Assembly: GCA_947474635.1 (NCBI GenBank)
Contig: CANJJB010000007.1
Location: 1-53,213, forward strand
Length of the DNA stretch: 53,213 nucleotides
Direction: 5' to 3'
Origin: Parachlamydiales bacterium
GTDB taxonomy: Bacteria > Chlamydiota > Chlamydiia > Chlamydiales > Rhabdochlamydiaceae
In this document: one piece after another, positions 25,667 through 33,586 of the stretch
Layout: every line of letters starts with the position of its first letter
Position numbering within the stretch: position 1 is the stretch's first letter
Translations under genes and position numbers: made by a program
The notes under the pieces: generated by a model
Database searches by the model: none
Told to the model about the DNA's origin: nothing
Seen by the model: only the letters and a program-made list of their open reading frames with translations

Positions 25667-26389
25667 GTGACTCGGATACATTACATTCACTTCGAAACTC
25701 TTCCTTCTACCAATACATGGGCAAAAAGCCACGCGCATGAATTAGAGCAAGATGGTTTAACATGCATCACAGCAGGTAGGCAAACAGGCGGCATAGGAAG
25801 ATTTAAGCGCGCTTGGGTATCTCCTAAAGGCAACATCTACGCCACTTTCTTTTTTACCATTCCTTCAAGCGCCTCTTACCTTCCCAATATCGGACAAATC
25901 CTTGCCTACTCATGTGCAACTTTTTTTCAAAAAGAAGGGATTCCCATCCAAATCAAATGGCCCAATGATCTTCTCATTGAAAAGAAAAAAGTAGCTGGTA
26001 TTTTGACTGAAACACTCCAGCTGCAAGATAAAACAGGTGTCATTCTTGGCATAGGGATTAACCTCAAGCTTACGGAGGAGGAGATAGCTGCTATTGCTCA
26101 GCCTGCCACTTGCCTGACCGCTTTTTCAAATAAAAAGTATACATCAGAAGATATCTTACCTCATATAATAGATAATTTTTTAATAAATCTGACCGTCCTG
26201 CAGCAAAAAGGTTTTGCCAGTTTTCAAAAAAACTTTGAACATTTCTTAGCTTATAAAGGGGAAGAAATCACTCTCAACATTGCTGGCCAGCCTCTTAAGG
26301 GTATTTGCCAAGGCATTAGCGCCGATGGCAGGCTGCAGTTTCTCTTGCCTCATGGAGAAAGGCTTCTTGTTTGGAGTGGATATGAATAG
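25667..26389 (+). CDS. birA: Biotin--[acetyl-CoA-carboxylase] ligase
   Basis: Attaches biotin to the carrier domain of acetyl-CoA carboxylase. It has 240 residues and lacks the N-terminal DNA-binding domain, so it is a class I enzyme without repressor function. It has TLPSTNTWAKSHA, AGRQTGGIGRFKRAW (the biotinyl-AMP loop) and IKWPNDLLIEKKKVAGILTE. The C-terminal cap is VWSGYE. It starts with GTG immediately after the stop of the fusion transporter, with no gap, so translation is coupled. Confidence 0.95.
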   Translation: MTRIHYIHFETLPSTNTWAKSHAHELEQDGLTCITAGRQTGGIGRFKRAWVSPKGNIYATFFFTIPSSASYLPNIGQILAYSCATFFQKEGIPIQIKWPNDLLIEKKKVAGILTETLQLQDKTGVILGIGINLKLTEEEIAAIAQPATCLTAFSNKKYTSEDILPHIIDNFLINLTVLQQKGFASFQKNFEHFLAYKGEEITLNIAGQPLKGICQGISADGRLQFLLPHGERLLVWSGYE

Positions 26390-26419
26390 GAATTTCCTGT
26401 AAAATATCTCCTTTGTACA

Positions 26420-27097
26420 ATGGATATTATGAAAATTACTGAAAAAGTTTTAACAGGTCTTGACTGGTGGGCCTCTGGGTTTGTGCCTAGCCTCTGCTAT
26501 GGGAATGAGACCCGCTCTAGAAGGATCTCTGCCTGCTTTTTTACGAAATTGCCATCTCTCATAATCGGAAAATTTTATAAACCAACTGCGCCAGAACAAG
26601 CTCCATCTGTCATCGGGCAGTTATGTAAATACGGCGTAGCTACGGCTGTAGCTTTCCGCGTGTATGCTTTTGTTGCATCTTCCTCTTGGAAAGAGGGTTA
26701 TTTAGGTAGAGCGCTTGTTTTGGGGCTCTACCAAATCTATGTGAGTAAGCTGATCAGCAGCGTCATACGCACTATTTTTGACACGAAGGATATCGAATCT
26801 TTTCTTCAAGAGAATAGCGCGATACGTAAAAAATGTGGTTCGGACCTAGAAAAGTGGGGAACACACTGTTTCAGTAAAAAAGGAAGACTTTTCATCAAAA
26901 AGAATGTAGCGGTTTCTATAACAAATATTTGTCAGTCTGCGCTATTACGCACTATCATTTTTCCGTGCATCACGCCAAAACTTTTGAGTCTTACATCATC
27001 GCCTATTTTGATTCATGCAATGGTCACACCTTTTACAAAGGCAATGCATACTTTTATGTGTAATGGGGCTCTTTCTTTAAGGCTTGTAAAACAATAA
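26420..27097 (+). CDS. Predicted membrane protein, paralogue 1 of a tandem pair
   Basis: Not a family I recognise. 225 residues with no cleavable signal. Hydrophobic segments lie at about 64-115 (VIGQLCKYGVATAVAFR, GYLGRALVLGLYQIYVS) and about 170-215 (ALLRTIIFPCITPKLLS, SPILIHAMVTPF). A charged stretch (about 118-165) separates them. It shares with the next gene the patterns CYGxET, (Y/W)LG(R/K)A(L/I)VLG(L/V)Y and SPI...TP. Paired hydrophobic segments around a soluble loop are typical of chlamydial inclusion-membrane proteins, but that is only an inference. ATG at 26420 has no strong ribosome site; an in-frame ATG three codons later is possible. Confidence 0.75.
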   Translation: MDIMKITEKVLTGLDWWASGFVPSLCYGNETRSRRISACFFTKLPSLIIGKFYKPTAPEQAPSVIGQLCKYGVATAVAFRVYAFVASSSWKEGYLGRALVLGLYQIYVSKLISSVIRTIFDTKDIESFLQENSAIRKKCGSDLEKWGTHCFSKKGRLFIKKNVAVSITNICQSALLRTIIFPCITPKLLSLTSSPILIHAMVTPFTKAMHTFMCNGALSLRLVKQ

Positions 27098-27113
27098 CGC
27101 GGGCATTAGGATA

Positions 27114-28178
27114 ATGCCTTTAAATTTTATGACATTTATGGGATTAGTATCTAGATTAGAAGGGATGGTAACTGAATCGACTCCTTGGTACAAGATGTGT
27201 TATGGGCAAGAAACTCCTAATACGCGCATTGCTAGCCTTGCAACTATTTACATTGCTTCGGGGATAACACCCTCTTATTCACCAACAGTGAGCAGATCCA
27301 TCTTTCATATTGTATTGCTGGGCGCAGGTTACGTTGGTCTTGCTTTTCTATCTCATCGTATTTATGTTTTTGCGGCATCTGCATTACTTAATAAAAGTTG
27401 GCTCGGAAAAGCTATTGTTTTGGGAGTGTATTCAGCACTTGCAAGTACGCTCATAGAGAGATTCATAAAAACGATCCTTTTTAATGATAAGCCCTCTTTA
27501 GTAGAAGAACTAGAAGAAACTAGCAAAGAATGGGCTGAATTTTTTAAGAAAAAGAAGGAGTTGCTGAAAAATTTGGGGGGAACATTTAAGGCAATAAATG
27601 CCTCTCACATAGAGGAAATAAAAAAATTACCGCCTGAGGCTTGCAGGTGTTATCAAGCTGTAAATCTGACTGCAAGTTTATCAAATACGTCACTTTCACT
27701 AGATTTAAAAAAGGAGGTAGAATTTTTGCAGCAAAAAAGAGCCTTATTGCAAGAGATGAAAACGGCCGTTGAATTAACCAACAGCTGCAACGAGATAAGC
27801 AGTTCATTCGAGAGCTTGCAACGGTACCCCAAGGTTGCATATGCTGCTATGTGTATGCCTCTTTATACTTTTGTTATACCTAGGATGATGTCCTGGCATT
27901 ATTTGGCCACTTCGCCCATTGTAACTTATGCATTCATTACGCCGATTTTGAATGTCATACAGGAAGCGTGTTATCATGTACTTCCCCTGAAGTCTGATAT
28001 AGAGGCTGTGCCGTCTATAGAGCGTGTAGAAGCAGCCATCGCTTCAGTAAAAGAACAGGAAGAGAAGATAGCGGCATTATATGTATCATACAAAGAGTGG
28101 AAAGATGAGCAAGAAATAGCAGAGCCCGTAGCTTTGTTTTTTGAGATATTTAATGAAGAAACGACAGGTCAGGCGTAA
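27114..28178 (+). CDS. Predicted membrane protein, paralogue 2 with coiled-coil insert
   Basis: 354 residues, homologous to the preceding gene. The first hydrophobic zone (about 60-116: IVLLGAGYVGLAFLSH, WLGKAIVLGVYSALA) and the second (about 240-290: MCMPLYTFVIPRMMS, SPIVTYAFITPIL) match it. Between them lies a helical insert of about 125 residues, rich in E, K and L (ELEETSKEWAEFFKKKKEL, KKEVEFLQQKRALLQEM), predicted to coil. The tail (about 300-345) is again helical. The start could be 27114 or an ATG five codons later. Its 3' end overlaps the convergent nifU gene by 29 bp. Confidence 0.75.
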   Translation: MPLNFMTFMGLVSRLEGMVTESTPWYKMCYGQETPNTRIASLATIYIASGITPSYSPTVSRSIFHIVLLGAGYVGLAFLSHRIYVFAASALLNKSWLGKAIVLGVYSALASTLIERFIKTILFNDKPSLVEELEETSKEWAEFFKKKKELLKNLGGTFKAINASHIEEIKKLPPEACRCYQAVNLTASLSNTSLSLDLKKEVEFLQQKRALLQEMKTAVELTNSCNEISSSFESLQRYPKVAYAAMCMPLYTFVIPRMMSWHYLATSPIVTYAFITPILNVIQEACYHVLPLKSDIEAVPSIERVEAAIASVKEQEEKIAALYVSYKEWKDEQEIAEPVALFFEIFNEETTGQA

Positions 28179-28929
28179 CGATGATCTCAGGATCGATGCG
28201 AGATTGAAGGATTTGCTGGATAGCATTTAAGGTGGCGCCCGTTGCAGAATGGCACGAGGTGCAGGCACCTTGGTAGGCGATGATGAGTTCTTTGTCATCG
28301 ATAAGATTTAAGATTTGAATGCCTCCTGCGTCGAGCTCGATGTAGGGGCGGATTTCTTTATCAATGATCTCTTCAATGAGCGCAATTTTCTCTTTTGTGT
28401 GGAGCTCTTTCCATCCGGGATAGGGCCCTGTTGTGGCAAGATCAAAAGAAAGGGGAGGCGCGCTGTAGGCTTCGACAAAAGGAATACCTACGCACTGTTC
28501 TGCTGCTTTTTCAATCGCAGAAAGAGCGATATTTAAATAGGCAGCAGTTTCTGGAGGAAAGGCTTCGACATCTGGTTTGTCACGTAGTTGCCGGTCGATA
28601 AGATCTGCTGAAATGCGTTTTGCTTGGTCGTAATTTTTACCAAGGAGAACATCACATGCAGCTTCTGCAGCACCTATTAACGCAGATGTGCCAAAAGCTT
28701 GGAATTTAGCATCTGCAATGATGCCGTCACTTTCATCAACAAGAAGATGGATTTCAAGGATGTGTCCTTCAGCGATCTCACCTTCTCTACCTATTACAAG
28801 GCGCAACTGCCTTGCTTCCGCTTCCTGCGGTGTAAAAAAACCTGCAAATTTAGGATTTTCTATGCGAGAGATCAGTTTTTTACTGTAGCTATGCCATGGA
28901 AAGGGTGTGAAGAACTTTTTCTGGCTCAT
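28150..28929 (-). CDS. nifU: NifU-like protein with cysteine-free scaffold domain and C-terminal Nfu domain
   Basis: 259 residues. The N-terminal half (about 10-145) aligns with IscU/NifU scaffold proteins (YSKKLISRIENPKFAGFF at its start, DAKFQAFGTSALIGAA). All three iron-sulfur cysteines are replaced. The first, in GAPACGD, lies in RLVIGREGEI. The second, in YGCGSAI, is T in FGTSALI. The third lies in AYLNIALSAIE. The C-terminal half (about 180-250) is an Nfu domain with the CxxC pair intact in YQGACTSCHSATG. It may therefore carry a cluster only through the Nfu part. It overlaps nifS by 4 bp (ATGA). Confidence 0.87.
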   Translation of the reverse strand: MSQKKFFTPFPWHSYSKKLISRIENPKFAGFFTPQEAEARQLRLVIGREGEIAEGHILEIHLLVDESDGIIADAKFQAFGTSALIGAAEAACDVLLGKNYDQAKRISADLIDRQLRDKPDVEAFPPETAAYLNIALSAIEKAAEQCVGIPFVEAYSAPPLSFDLATTGPYPGWKELHTKEKIALIEEIIDKEIRPYIELDAGGIQILNLIDDKELIIAYQGACTSCHSATGATLNAIQQILQSRIDPEIIVTPDLSFLH

Positions 28930-30059
28930 AAGTGTGCTCCACAGGCCTGTAATTTCTTCACAGAGGAGATGATCACTTCAGAGGCGTAATCAATATCTGC
29001 TTCCGTTGTTTCATGAGAGAGGCTAAAGCTTAAAGCGCAGGAGGCTAAGGGCTCTTTTATCCCGCACGCTTTAAGAAGGTGGGAGAGTTTTTGAGAAAAG
29101 CCGCCACCCATGGAGGCATAGACTCCTTTTCTGTTTAGCAAAAAGAGGAGGGCTTCATGATGCGCGCCAGGAAAGCCGAGAGCTGTAACATGAGGTAGGC
29201 GTTCAACATCTTTGAAAAAAATCACCATATCAGGAAGAGCTTCTTGAAGAGTTTTTTCAAGCTTGTCGCGGAGCCTTGCTGTTTCTATTCCTATCAAATC
29301 AAACTGCTCTTCGATTTTTTCGATCGCAACTTTTAATCCACATAAAGCAGGTGTGTTGTGATGGGGAGCGTGGGAAATAAGAGGGGCAAAAGAGATGTTG
29401 TCTTTGATGAAAATGCCACCTACTCCTTTCGGAGCGTGGATTTTTTCTCCATCAAAAGTGATAAAGTCACAGGTTAAGTCTTGGAATCTGAAAAAGAGTT
29501 TTCCCAGGACGGAGCTTACATCTACATGGAGGGAAACGCCTTTTTCTTGGCAGGCAGTCATCAGATCGTTAAGTGGCTGAATTACGCCGGTAAGACCATT
29601 TGCCCATGAGAGGGAAACAAGAGATGTCTTAGGCCCGATAGCTTGTTTTAAGGTCTCTACTTCTAAGTGGCCAGAGGAGTTAACAGGCAGCATTTTTCCA
29701 AAGCAGCCGAGTGTTTCTAGGCGGTTTAAAGCGAGTATGGAGGGGGCCTCTTCTAAGGCAGAGATAAGAAAGTGGTTTTTACCTGTTTCTCTCACGGACT
29801 CTAAATAATGGGAAAAGAAAATCTGGCTGCTATTTTCCGCGCTTCCCGATGTTAAGACAAAAGAATCGGTTTCTAAAGCTCCTAAAGAGGCGTAGATCTT
29901 TTTTAGAGAAAGCGTCACCTCTTCATAGAGATCTTGCCCCATTTGATGGGGGGCTGCAAGACTTCCCCACTGCGTGCGGTAGCAGCTAAGCATCTTGTCG
30001 ATGGCTTCTTTGAAAGGACGGGTTGCGGTGTGATTATCGAGATAAACATTAACTCCCAT
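28926..30059 (-). CDS. nifS: NifS-like class V aminotransferase lacking the catalytic cysteine
   Basis: 377-residue PLP-dependent enzyme fold of the cysteine desulfurase family. Recognisable parts are VYLDNHTATRPF, FVLTSGSAENSSQIFF and the PLP lysine K206 in FDGEKIHAPKGVGG. Three functional residues differ from active desulfurases. The loop normally SSGSACSS reads ASMGGGFSQ, so the persulfide cysteine is F321. The PLP-stacking histidine (TEHKAV) lies in LEEAPS. The histidine before the PLP lysine (SGHK) is Glu. It probably does not work as a classical desulfurase. Chlamydiae also have a SUF system, which may carry the normal activity. It overlaps gpmA by 11 bp. Confidence 0.88.
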   Translation of the reverse strand: MGVNVYLDNHTATRPFKEAIDKMLSCYRTQWGSLAAPHQMGQDLYEEVTLSLKKIYASLGALETDSFVLTSGSAENSSQIFFSHYLESVRETGKNHFLISALEEAPSILALNRLETLGCFGKMLPVNSSGHLEVETLKQAIGPKTSLVSLSWANGLTGVIQPLNDLMTACQEKGVSLHVDVSSVLGKLFFRFQDLTCDFITFDGEKIHAPKGVGGIFIKDNISFAPLISHAPHHNTPALCGLKVAIEKIEEQFDLIGIETARLRDKLEKTLQEALPDMVIFFKDVERLPHVTALGFPGAHHEALLFLLNRKGVYASMGGGFSQKLSHLLKACGIKEPLASCALSFSLSHETTEADIDYASEVIISSVKKLQACGAHL

Positions 30060-30726
30060 CTTTTAAGAACTTTCCTGCATTGTAGGTATAGGTGATGGTA
30101 GCGCCTGTCGGGATTTCTAATTTTAAAAGCTCTTCTTTAGAAAGGTTTTCTAGAAACATCACAATGGAGCGGAGGGAGTTGCCGTGGGCTGATACTAAGA
30201 CATTTTTCCCTTCTTTGAGTAAGGGAAGGATTTTTTCTTGGAAGTAGGGAATAGAGCGCTCAGATGTCATTTCAAGACTCTCGCCACCAGGGGGAGCTAC
30301 ATCAAAACTGCGTCTCCATAAATGCACTTGCTCATCTCCAAACTTTTCCTTAGTTTCTTGTTTGTTGAGTCCTTGCAATTTTCCATACATTCTTTCATTG
30401 AGCTCCCAAGCGGTATACACGGGGATGTATTTCTCTGGATGGGGGCTGTAATTCTGGCTCCACTCGGTTAATTTCCCAGGACCCGAATGAACGATGTACG
30501 GGATTTTTTCTCCTTTATGAACACTCATCACGAGCATAGCAGACATTTGGGCTCTAATAAGAGTGGATGAGAAAATAACATCGATAGGAGTCTCTGCTAT
30601 CTTTTTTCCTGCTTTTAGACACTCTTCCACCCCTTGCGCGGTTATAGGAATGTCCATGCATCCGGTGAATACATTGTGCTTATTGAGGACAGACTGCCCG
30701 TGCCTTAACAAAATTAACTTAGTCAT
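30049..30726 (-). CDS. gpmA: 2,3-bisphosphoglycerate-dependent phosphoglycerate mutase
   Basis: Interconverts 3- and 2-phosphoglycerate in glycolysis. It has 225 residues, close to the usual 228-250. LILLRHGQSVLNKHNVFTG carries the phospho-histidine H9; LNERMYGKLQGLNK and VLVSAHGNSLRS contain the other active-site residues. It is the first gene of gpmA-nifS-nifU. Upstream is the composite palindrome. The order gpmA-nifS-nifU is also known to me from Chlamydia. Confidence 0.96.
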   Translation of the reverse strand: MTKLILLRHGQSVLNKHNVFTGCMDIPITAQGVEECLKAGKKIAETPIDVIFSSTLIRAQMSAMLVMSVHKGEKIPYIVHSGPGKLTEWSQNYSPHPEKYIPVYTAWELNERMYGKLQGLNKQETKEKFGDEQVHLWRRSFDVAPPGGESLEMTSERSIPYFQEKILPLLKEGKNVLVSAHGNSLRSIVMFLENLSKEELLKLEIPTGATITYTYNAGKFLKDGS

Positions 30727-30738
30727 AAATAACCCTTA

Positions 30739-30901
30739 AACTCGACTTTGTACATTTTTAAGATCGCCTGCCCCGTCTATTTACCCTCTGAGGAGTTAAT
30801 TTAACCGGGAAGGGGTTATTTAACCCCTTCCCGGTTAAATTAACTCCTCAGAGGACAAATATCTCGAGGCCTTCGACCCTAAAAATGTACAAAGTTGAGT
30901 T
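30739..30901. repeat. Composite nested palindrome upstream of gpmA
   Basis: An inner perfect 34-bp inverted repeat (30785-30818 and 30821-30854, loop TT) lies between outer 22-bp arms (30739-30760 and 30880-30901) that match with one C-to-T difference. Two unpaired spacers, 24 bp and 25 bp, lie between inner and outer arms and differ in sequence. Further out, ACCCTT and AAGGGT also pair loosely. The element fills most of the 223-bp gap between gpmA and the 148-residue gene. Confidence 0.93.
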
Positions 30902-30949
30902 AAAAAGGGTCATTATACCTGAGGAAGGCATAAATTGCTTAAAGATTTC

Positions 30950-31396
30950 TTAAGAAGCTTTTGGTTTATTGATAGCTGAGATAATCGCTTCTGTATCTGT
31001 TACTTCCGTCAGGAAGTGCTGGAGTATTTTCAAAATATATTTAGGTGTATTGTAGACGCCTTCTGTAGAGAAGACAATTTCAAGATGGGGAAGGTTGTTT
31101 TGCAGTAGGGCAATGAAGGTAAGAGTCGTTGGAAAATTATCGACCATTTTGGGCACAATCCAGATGGCAAAGCGCTCATTAAAGAGGGTTACTTTGTCTG
31201 GGGTCTCCATGACATGAAAGTAGTGCATGAGGTTATCTGTGGAAGAGTGCTCGAAATCTTTATGATTTAGTAGTCCCAGTTGGTTTAAGACACTCAGATT
31301 AACAGGAATAATACCATCTGGCATCCACTTCTGAAAATTTTCAGTGAACTCTTTGAATGCTTCTTCTAACCGGATTGGGTCAATTTTATCGTCCAT
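30950..31396 (-). CDS. Hypothetical protein, 148 residues
   Basis: I do not recognise this protein. It is acidic, soluble and without signal or membrane segment. It has a helical N-terminus (RLEEAFKEFTENFQKWM), then PVNLSVLNQLGLL, a mixed middle (FNERFAIWIVPKMVDNFP, THLTFIALLQ-like strand) and a helical end. The size and composition resemble those of small type III secretion chaperones, but no specific motif supports that. It is transcribed toward the composite palindrome and divergent from dacF. Confidence 0.7.
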   Translation of the reverse strand: MDDKIDPIRLEEAFKEFTENFQKWMPDGIIPVNLSVLNQLGLLNHKDFEHSSTDNLMHYFHVMETPDKVTLFNERFAIWIVPKMVDNFPTTLTFIALLQNNLPHLEIVFSTEGVYNTPKYILKILQHFLTEVTDTEAIISAINKPKAS

Positions 31397-31522
31397 GGTA
31401 GATGCCCTAAACTTGCATATGTTTAATTTCTAGATACACACCTGCCCAACACATATCAATAAAAATTTTTAAAATGATTAAATTTGAAGCAAAACACGCG
31501 TTAAAGTAGACTCTGCGGAAAT

Positions 31523-32803
31523 ATGCAACGATTCCTCTTTTTTTTTATTTTTTTTCTGATGATACAGGCTCCAGCTGAGAGCGCTCTCAATGTTAAGGTT
31601 TCTTCTCTTTCAGCTATTTTAATAAATGCAGAAACAGGGGCTATCCTCTTTGAAAAAGAGGCGCATCTATCTTCTTATCCTGCAAGTATCACAAAGATTG
31701 CTACGGCTCTCTATGTTCTTGAAAAAGCCCGCGGGGCATTAGATGAGATCGTGACCATTCCGCATGAATCTGTGACAACAATATCACCTACTATTAAGCA
31801 GGCTGACTTTACGGCTCATCCTCCGTATCTTTTGGAGAGTGATGGTACAATGATGAGACTAAAGCTTGGAGAAACACTTCCATTGAAGGTGTTGTTATAT
31901 GGGATGATGCTCATGTCTGGTAATGACGCTGCAAATGCTATTGCTAAACATATGTCGGGCGATATCAATACATTTATGGCTGAATTAAATCTCTTTTTGC
32001 AATCGAAGGGAATTTTAGAGACCCAGTTTTTAAATCCTCATGGACTGCATCATCCCCATCACCGTACGACTGCTTATGATATGGCGCTCATGACAAAAGA
32101 GGCGCTAAAACATCCCTATTTTCGGAAAATTGTAAAAACAGTGAGATGCCCTCGTCCGCAAACAAACAAGCAGCCTGCAGGAGAGATGATGCAGTTCAAT
32201 AGGCTGCTAAAGCCAGGACCTTATTATTATTCTAAAGCGATAGGTATAAAGACAGGACATACAGAAAAAGCAGGGGATCCTCTAGTTGCAGCAGCAGAGC
32301 ATGAAGGCAGGACTTTGATTGCTGTTTTTTTAGGCTGTAGAGGAAGAACGACGCGTTACCAAGATGCAATTAAACTGTTTGATGCAGCTTTTGCAGAAAA
32401 AAAAGTAGATAGAACGTTATTTACCAAAAAATTCGATCATTTTTCTAGAGAGATAAAGGGAGCAAAAACATCTTTGGAAGCTTCTTTAGCGCGTGATGTC
32501 GAGCTGTCTTTCTATCCTTCCGAAGAGCCTTACTTTAAATCTCGCATATCCTGGGCGCCCGTTAACCTTCCTATTTCACCTGGAGATCAGGTTGGGAAAT
32601 TAGACATTGTCACAGAAGGGGGAGTTATTCTAGAGAGCACGCCTCTTGTAGCTATTAAAGGTGTTGAGAAGATGCTGTGGCGCTCTTTTGTAGATGGCGC
32701 TCTATCCCATAAGAAGATGCTCATCTTAAGCATTCTGATGTTAAACGTGCTTATCTTTCTTTTCTATTATTTCAAAAAGTCGCAGAAAGTCATGAAGACT
32801 TAA
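31523..32803 (+). CDS. dacF: D-alanyl-D-alanine carboxypeptidase, DacF type
   Basis: Penicillin-binding protein that trims the terminal D-alanine from peptidoglycan stems. 426 residues with a signal peptide (MQRFLFFFIFFLMIQAPAES). The catalytic set is complete: SxxK in YPASITKIATAL (S55, K58), SxN in MSGNDAANAI, KTG in GIKTGHTEKAG. The C-terminal beta domain follows at about 290-390. The end is a hydrophobic segment (LILSILMLNVLIFLFYY) that would anchor the protein in the inner membrane. The last 63 bp overlap the 3' end of convergent ksgA. Minimal peptidoglycan of chlamydiae is the expected substrate. Confidence 0.95.
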   Translation: MQRFLFFFIFFLMIQAPAESALNVKVSSLSAILINAETGAILFEKEAHLSSYPASITKIATALYVLEKARGALDEIVTIPHESVTTISPTIKQADFTAHPPYLLESDGTMMRLKLGETLPLKVLLYGMMLMSGNDAANAIAKHMSGDINTFMAELNLFLQSKGILETQFLNPHGLHHPHHRTTAYDMALMTKEALKHPYFRKIVKTVRCPRPQTNKQPAGEMMQFNRLLKPGPYYYSKAIGIKTGHTEKAGDPLVAAAEHEGRTLIAVFLGCRGRTTRYQDAIKLFDAAFAEKKVDRTLFTKKFDHFSREIKGAKTSLEASLARDVELSFYPSEEPYFKSRISWAPVNLPISPGDQVGKLDIVTEGGVILESTPLVAIKGVEKMLWRSFVDGALSHKKMLILSILMLNVLIFLFYYFKKSQKVMKT

Positions 32804-33586
32804 GTCTTCTGGGCGGACAGTTGCTTTTTCTCCCAGCTCTTTGATAGAGGCTTCAATATTTTCTATAGAGTATATTTTTTTTAGAGAGGCTCGTAACATT
32901 TTTCTGCGTTGTTGAAACGCTGCTCTTGTCATTTTAAAAAAGCGCTCTTCAGAAGAGACCTCTGGTGGTTTTTTAAGCGTAATTTTAACAACGGCTGACT
33001 GCACTTTAGGTTTAGGGAAAAAGCAGGTGGGCTCTACAGTAAAACCATAGGCGGTATGCGCATAAAACTGCAAGAAAAGAGAAAAAGAGTTCCAGTCTTT
33101 TGAACCGGGCTTGGCTAAAAAACGCTGAGCCACTTCTTTTTGTACCATAACAGTCAGAGATTCAATGTAGGTGTGAAGCGGAAGGAGCATGGCTAAAATA
33201 GGCGTTGTAATGTGATAGGGGAGGTTAGCTACAACTTTTATTTTTTTCTTTTTTGTTTTACACCACTTTTCTACATCGAACGTAAGAAAATCTTGCGCCA
33301 CAACTTCTAACTGGGACTCTTCTCGGGGTAGATCTTCGAGTGCTTTTGCAAATGCGGGATCCATCTCAACAGCGGTCACAAAAGCTTTCTCTTGCAAAAG
33401 AGCTTCTGTCAGAGCGCCAGGGCCTGGTCCTATTTCTAAAACATGATCTCCTTCTTTAATCTCTGCTAGATGTAAAATTTTTCGCACAATGTTTCCATCG
33501 ATTAAAAAATTCTGAGAGAGAAATTTTTTTGGTGATAGTCCTAGCTCACTAAGAAAAGCTTGAAGTTCTGAAGGGTGATATCTCAC
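32741..33586 (-). CDS. ksgA: 16S rRNA dimethyladenosine transferase
   Basis: Dimethylates two adjacent adenines near the 3' end of 16S rRNA. 281 residues, normal length. The start region FLSQNFLIDGNIVRKI precedes the SAM motif VLEIGPGPGALTEAL (about 47-61). The catalytic NLPYHITTPIL (about 120) and the C-terminal helical domain RAAFQQRRKMLRASL follow. The initiator is GTG at 33586, sharing one base with the TAG of the SurA-like gene upstream. Its end overlaps dacF by 63 bp on the opposite strand. Confidence 0.96.
   Translation of the reverse strand: MRYHPSELQAFLSELGLSPKKFLSQNFLIDGNIVRKILHLAEIKEGDHVLEIGPGPGALTEALLQEKAFVTAVEMDPAFAKALEDLPREESQLEVVAQDFLTFDVEKWCKTKKKKIKVVANLPYHITTPILAMLLPLHTYIESLTVMVQKEVAQRFLAKPGSKDWNSFSLFLQFYAHTAYGFTVEPTCFFPKPKVQSAVVKITLKKPPEVSSEERFFKMTRAAFQQRRKMLRASLKKIYSIENIEASIKELGEKATVRPEDLSLHDFLRLFEIIEKKDKHV

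Noticed and set aside
30785-30854. The long palindrome as a plain rho-independent terminator
   Set aside because: No T-run follows on either strand and the stem is far longer than needed; it is nested in a second repeat.
31484-31512. TTGAAG and TAGACT with 17-bp spacing before dacF as a sigma-66 promoter
   Set aside because: The transcript would begin about 4 bases before the ATG and would leave no room for a ribosome site.
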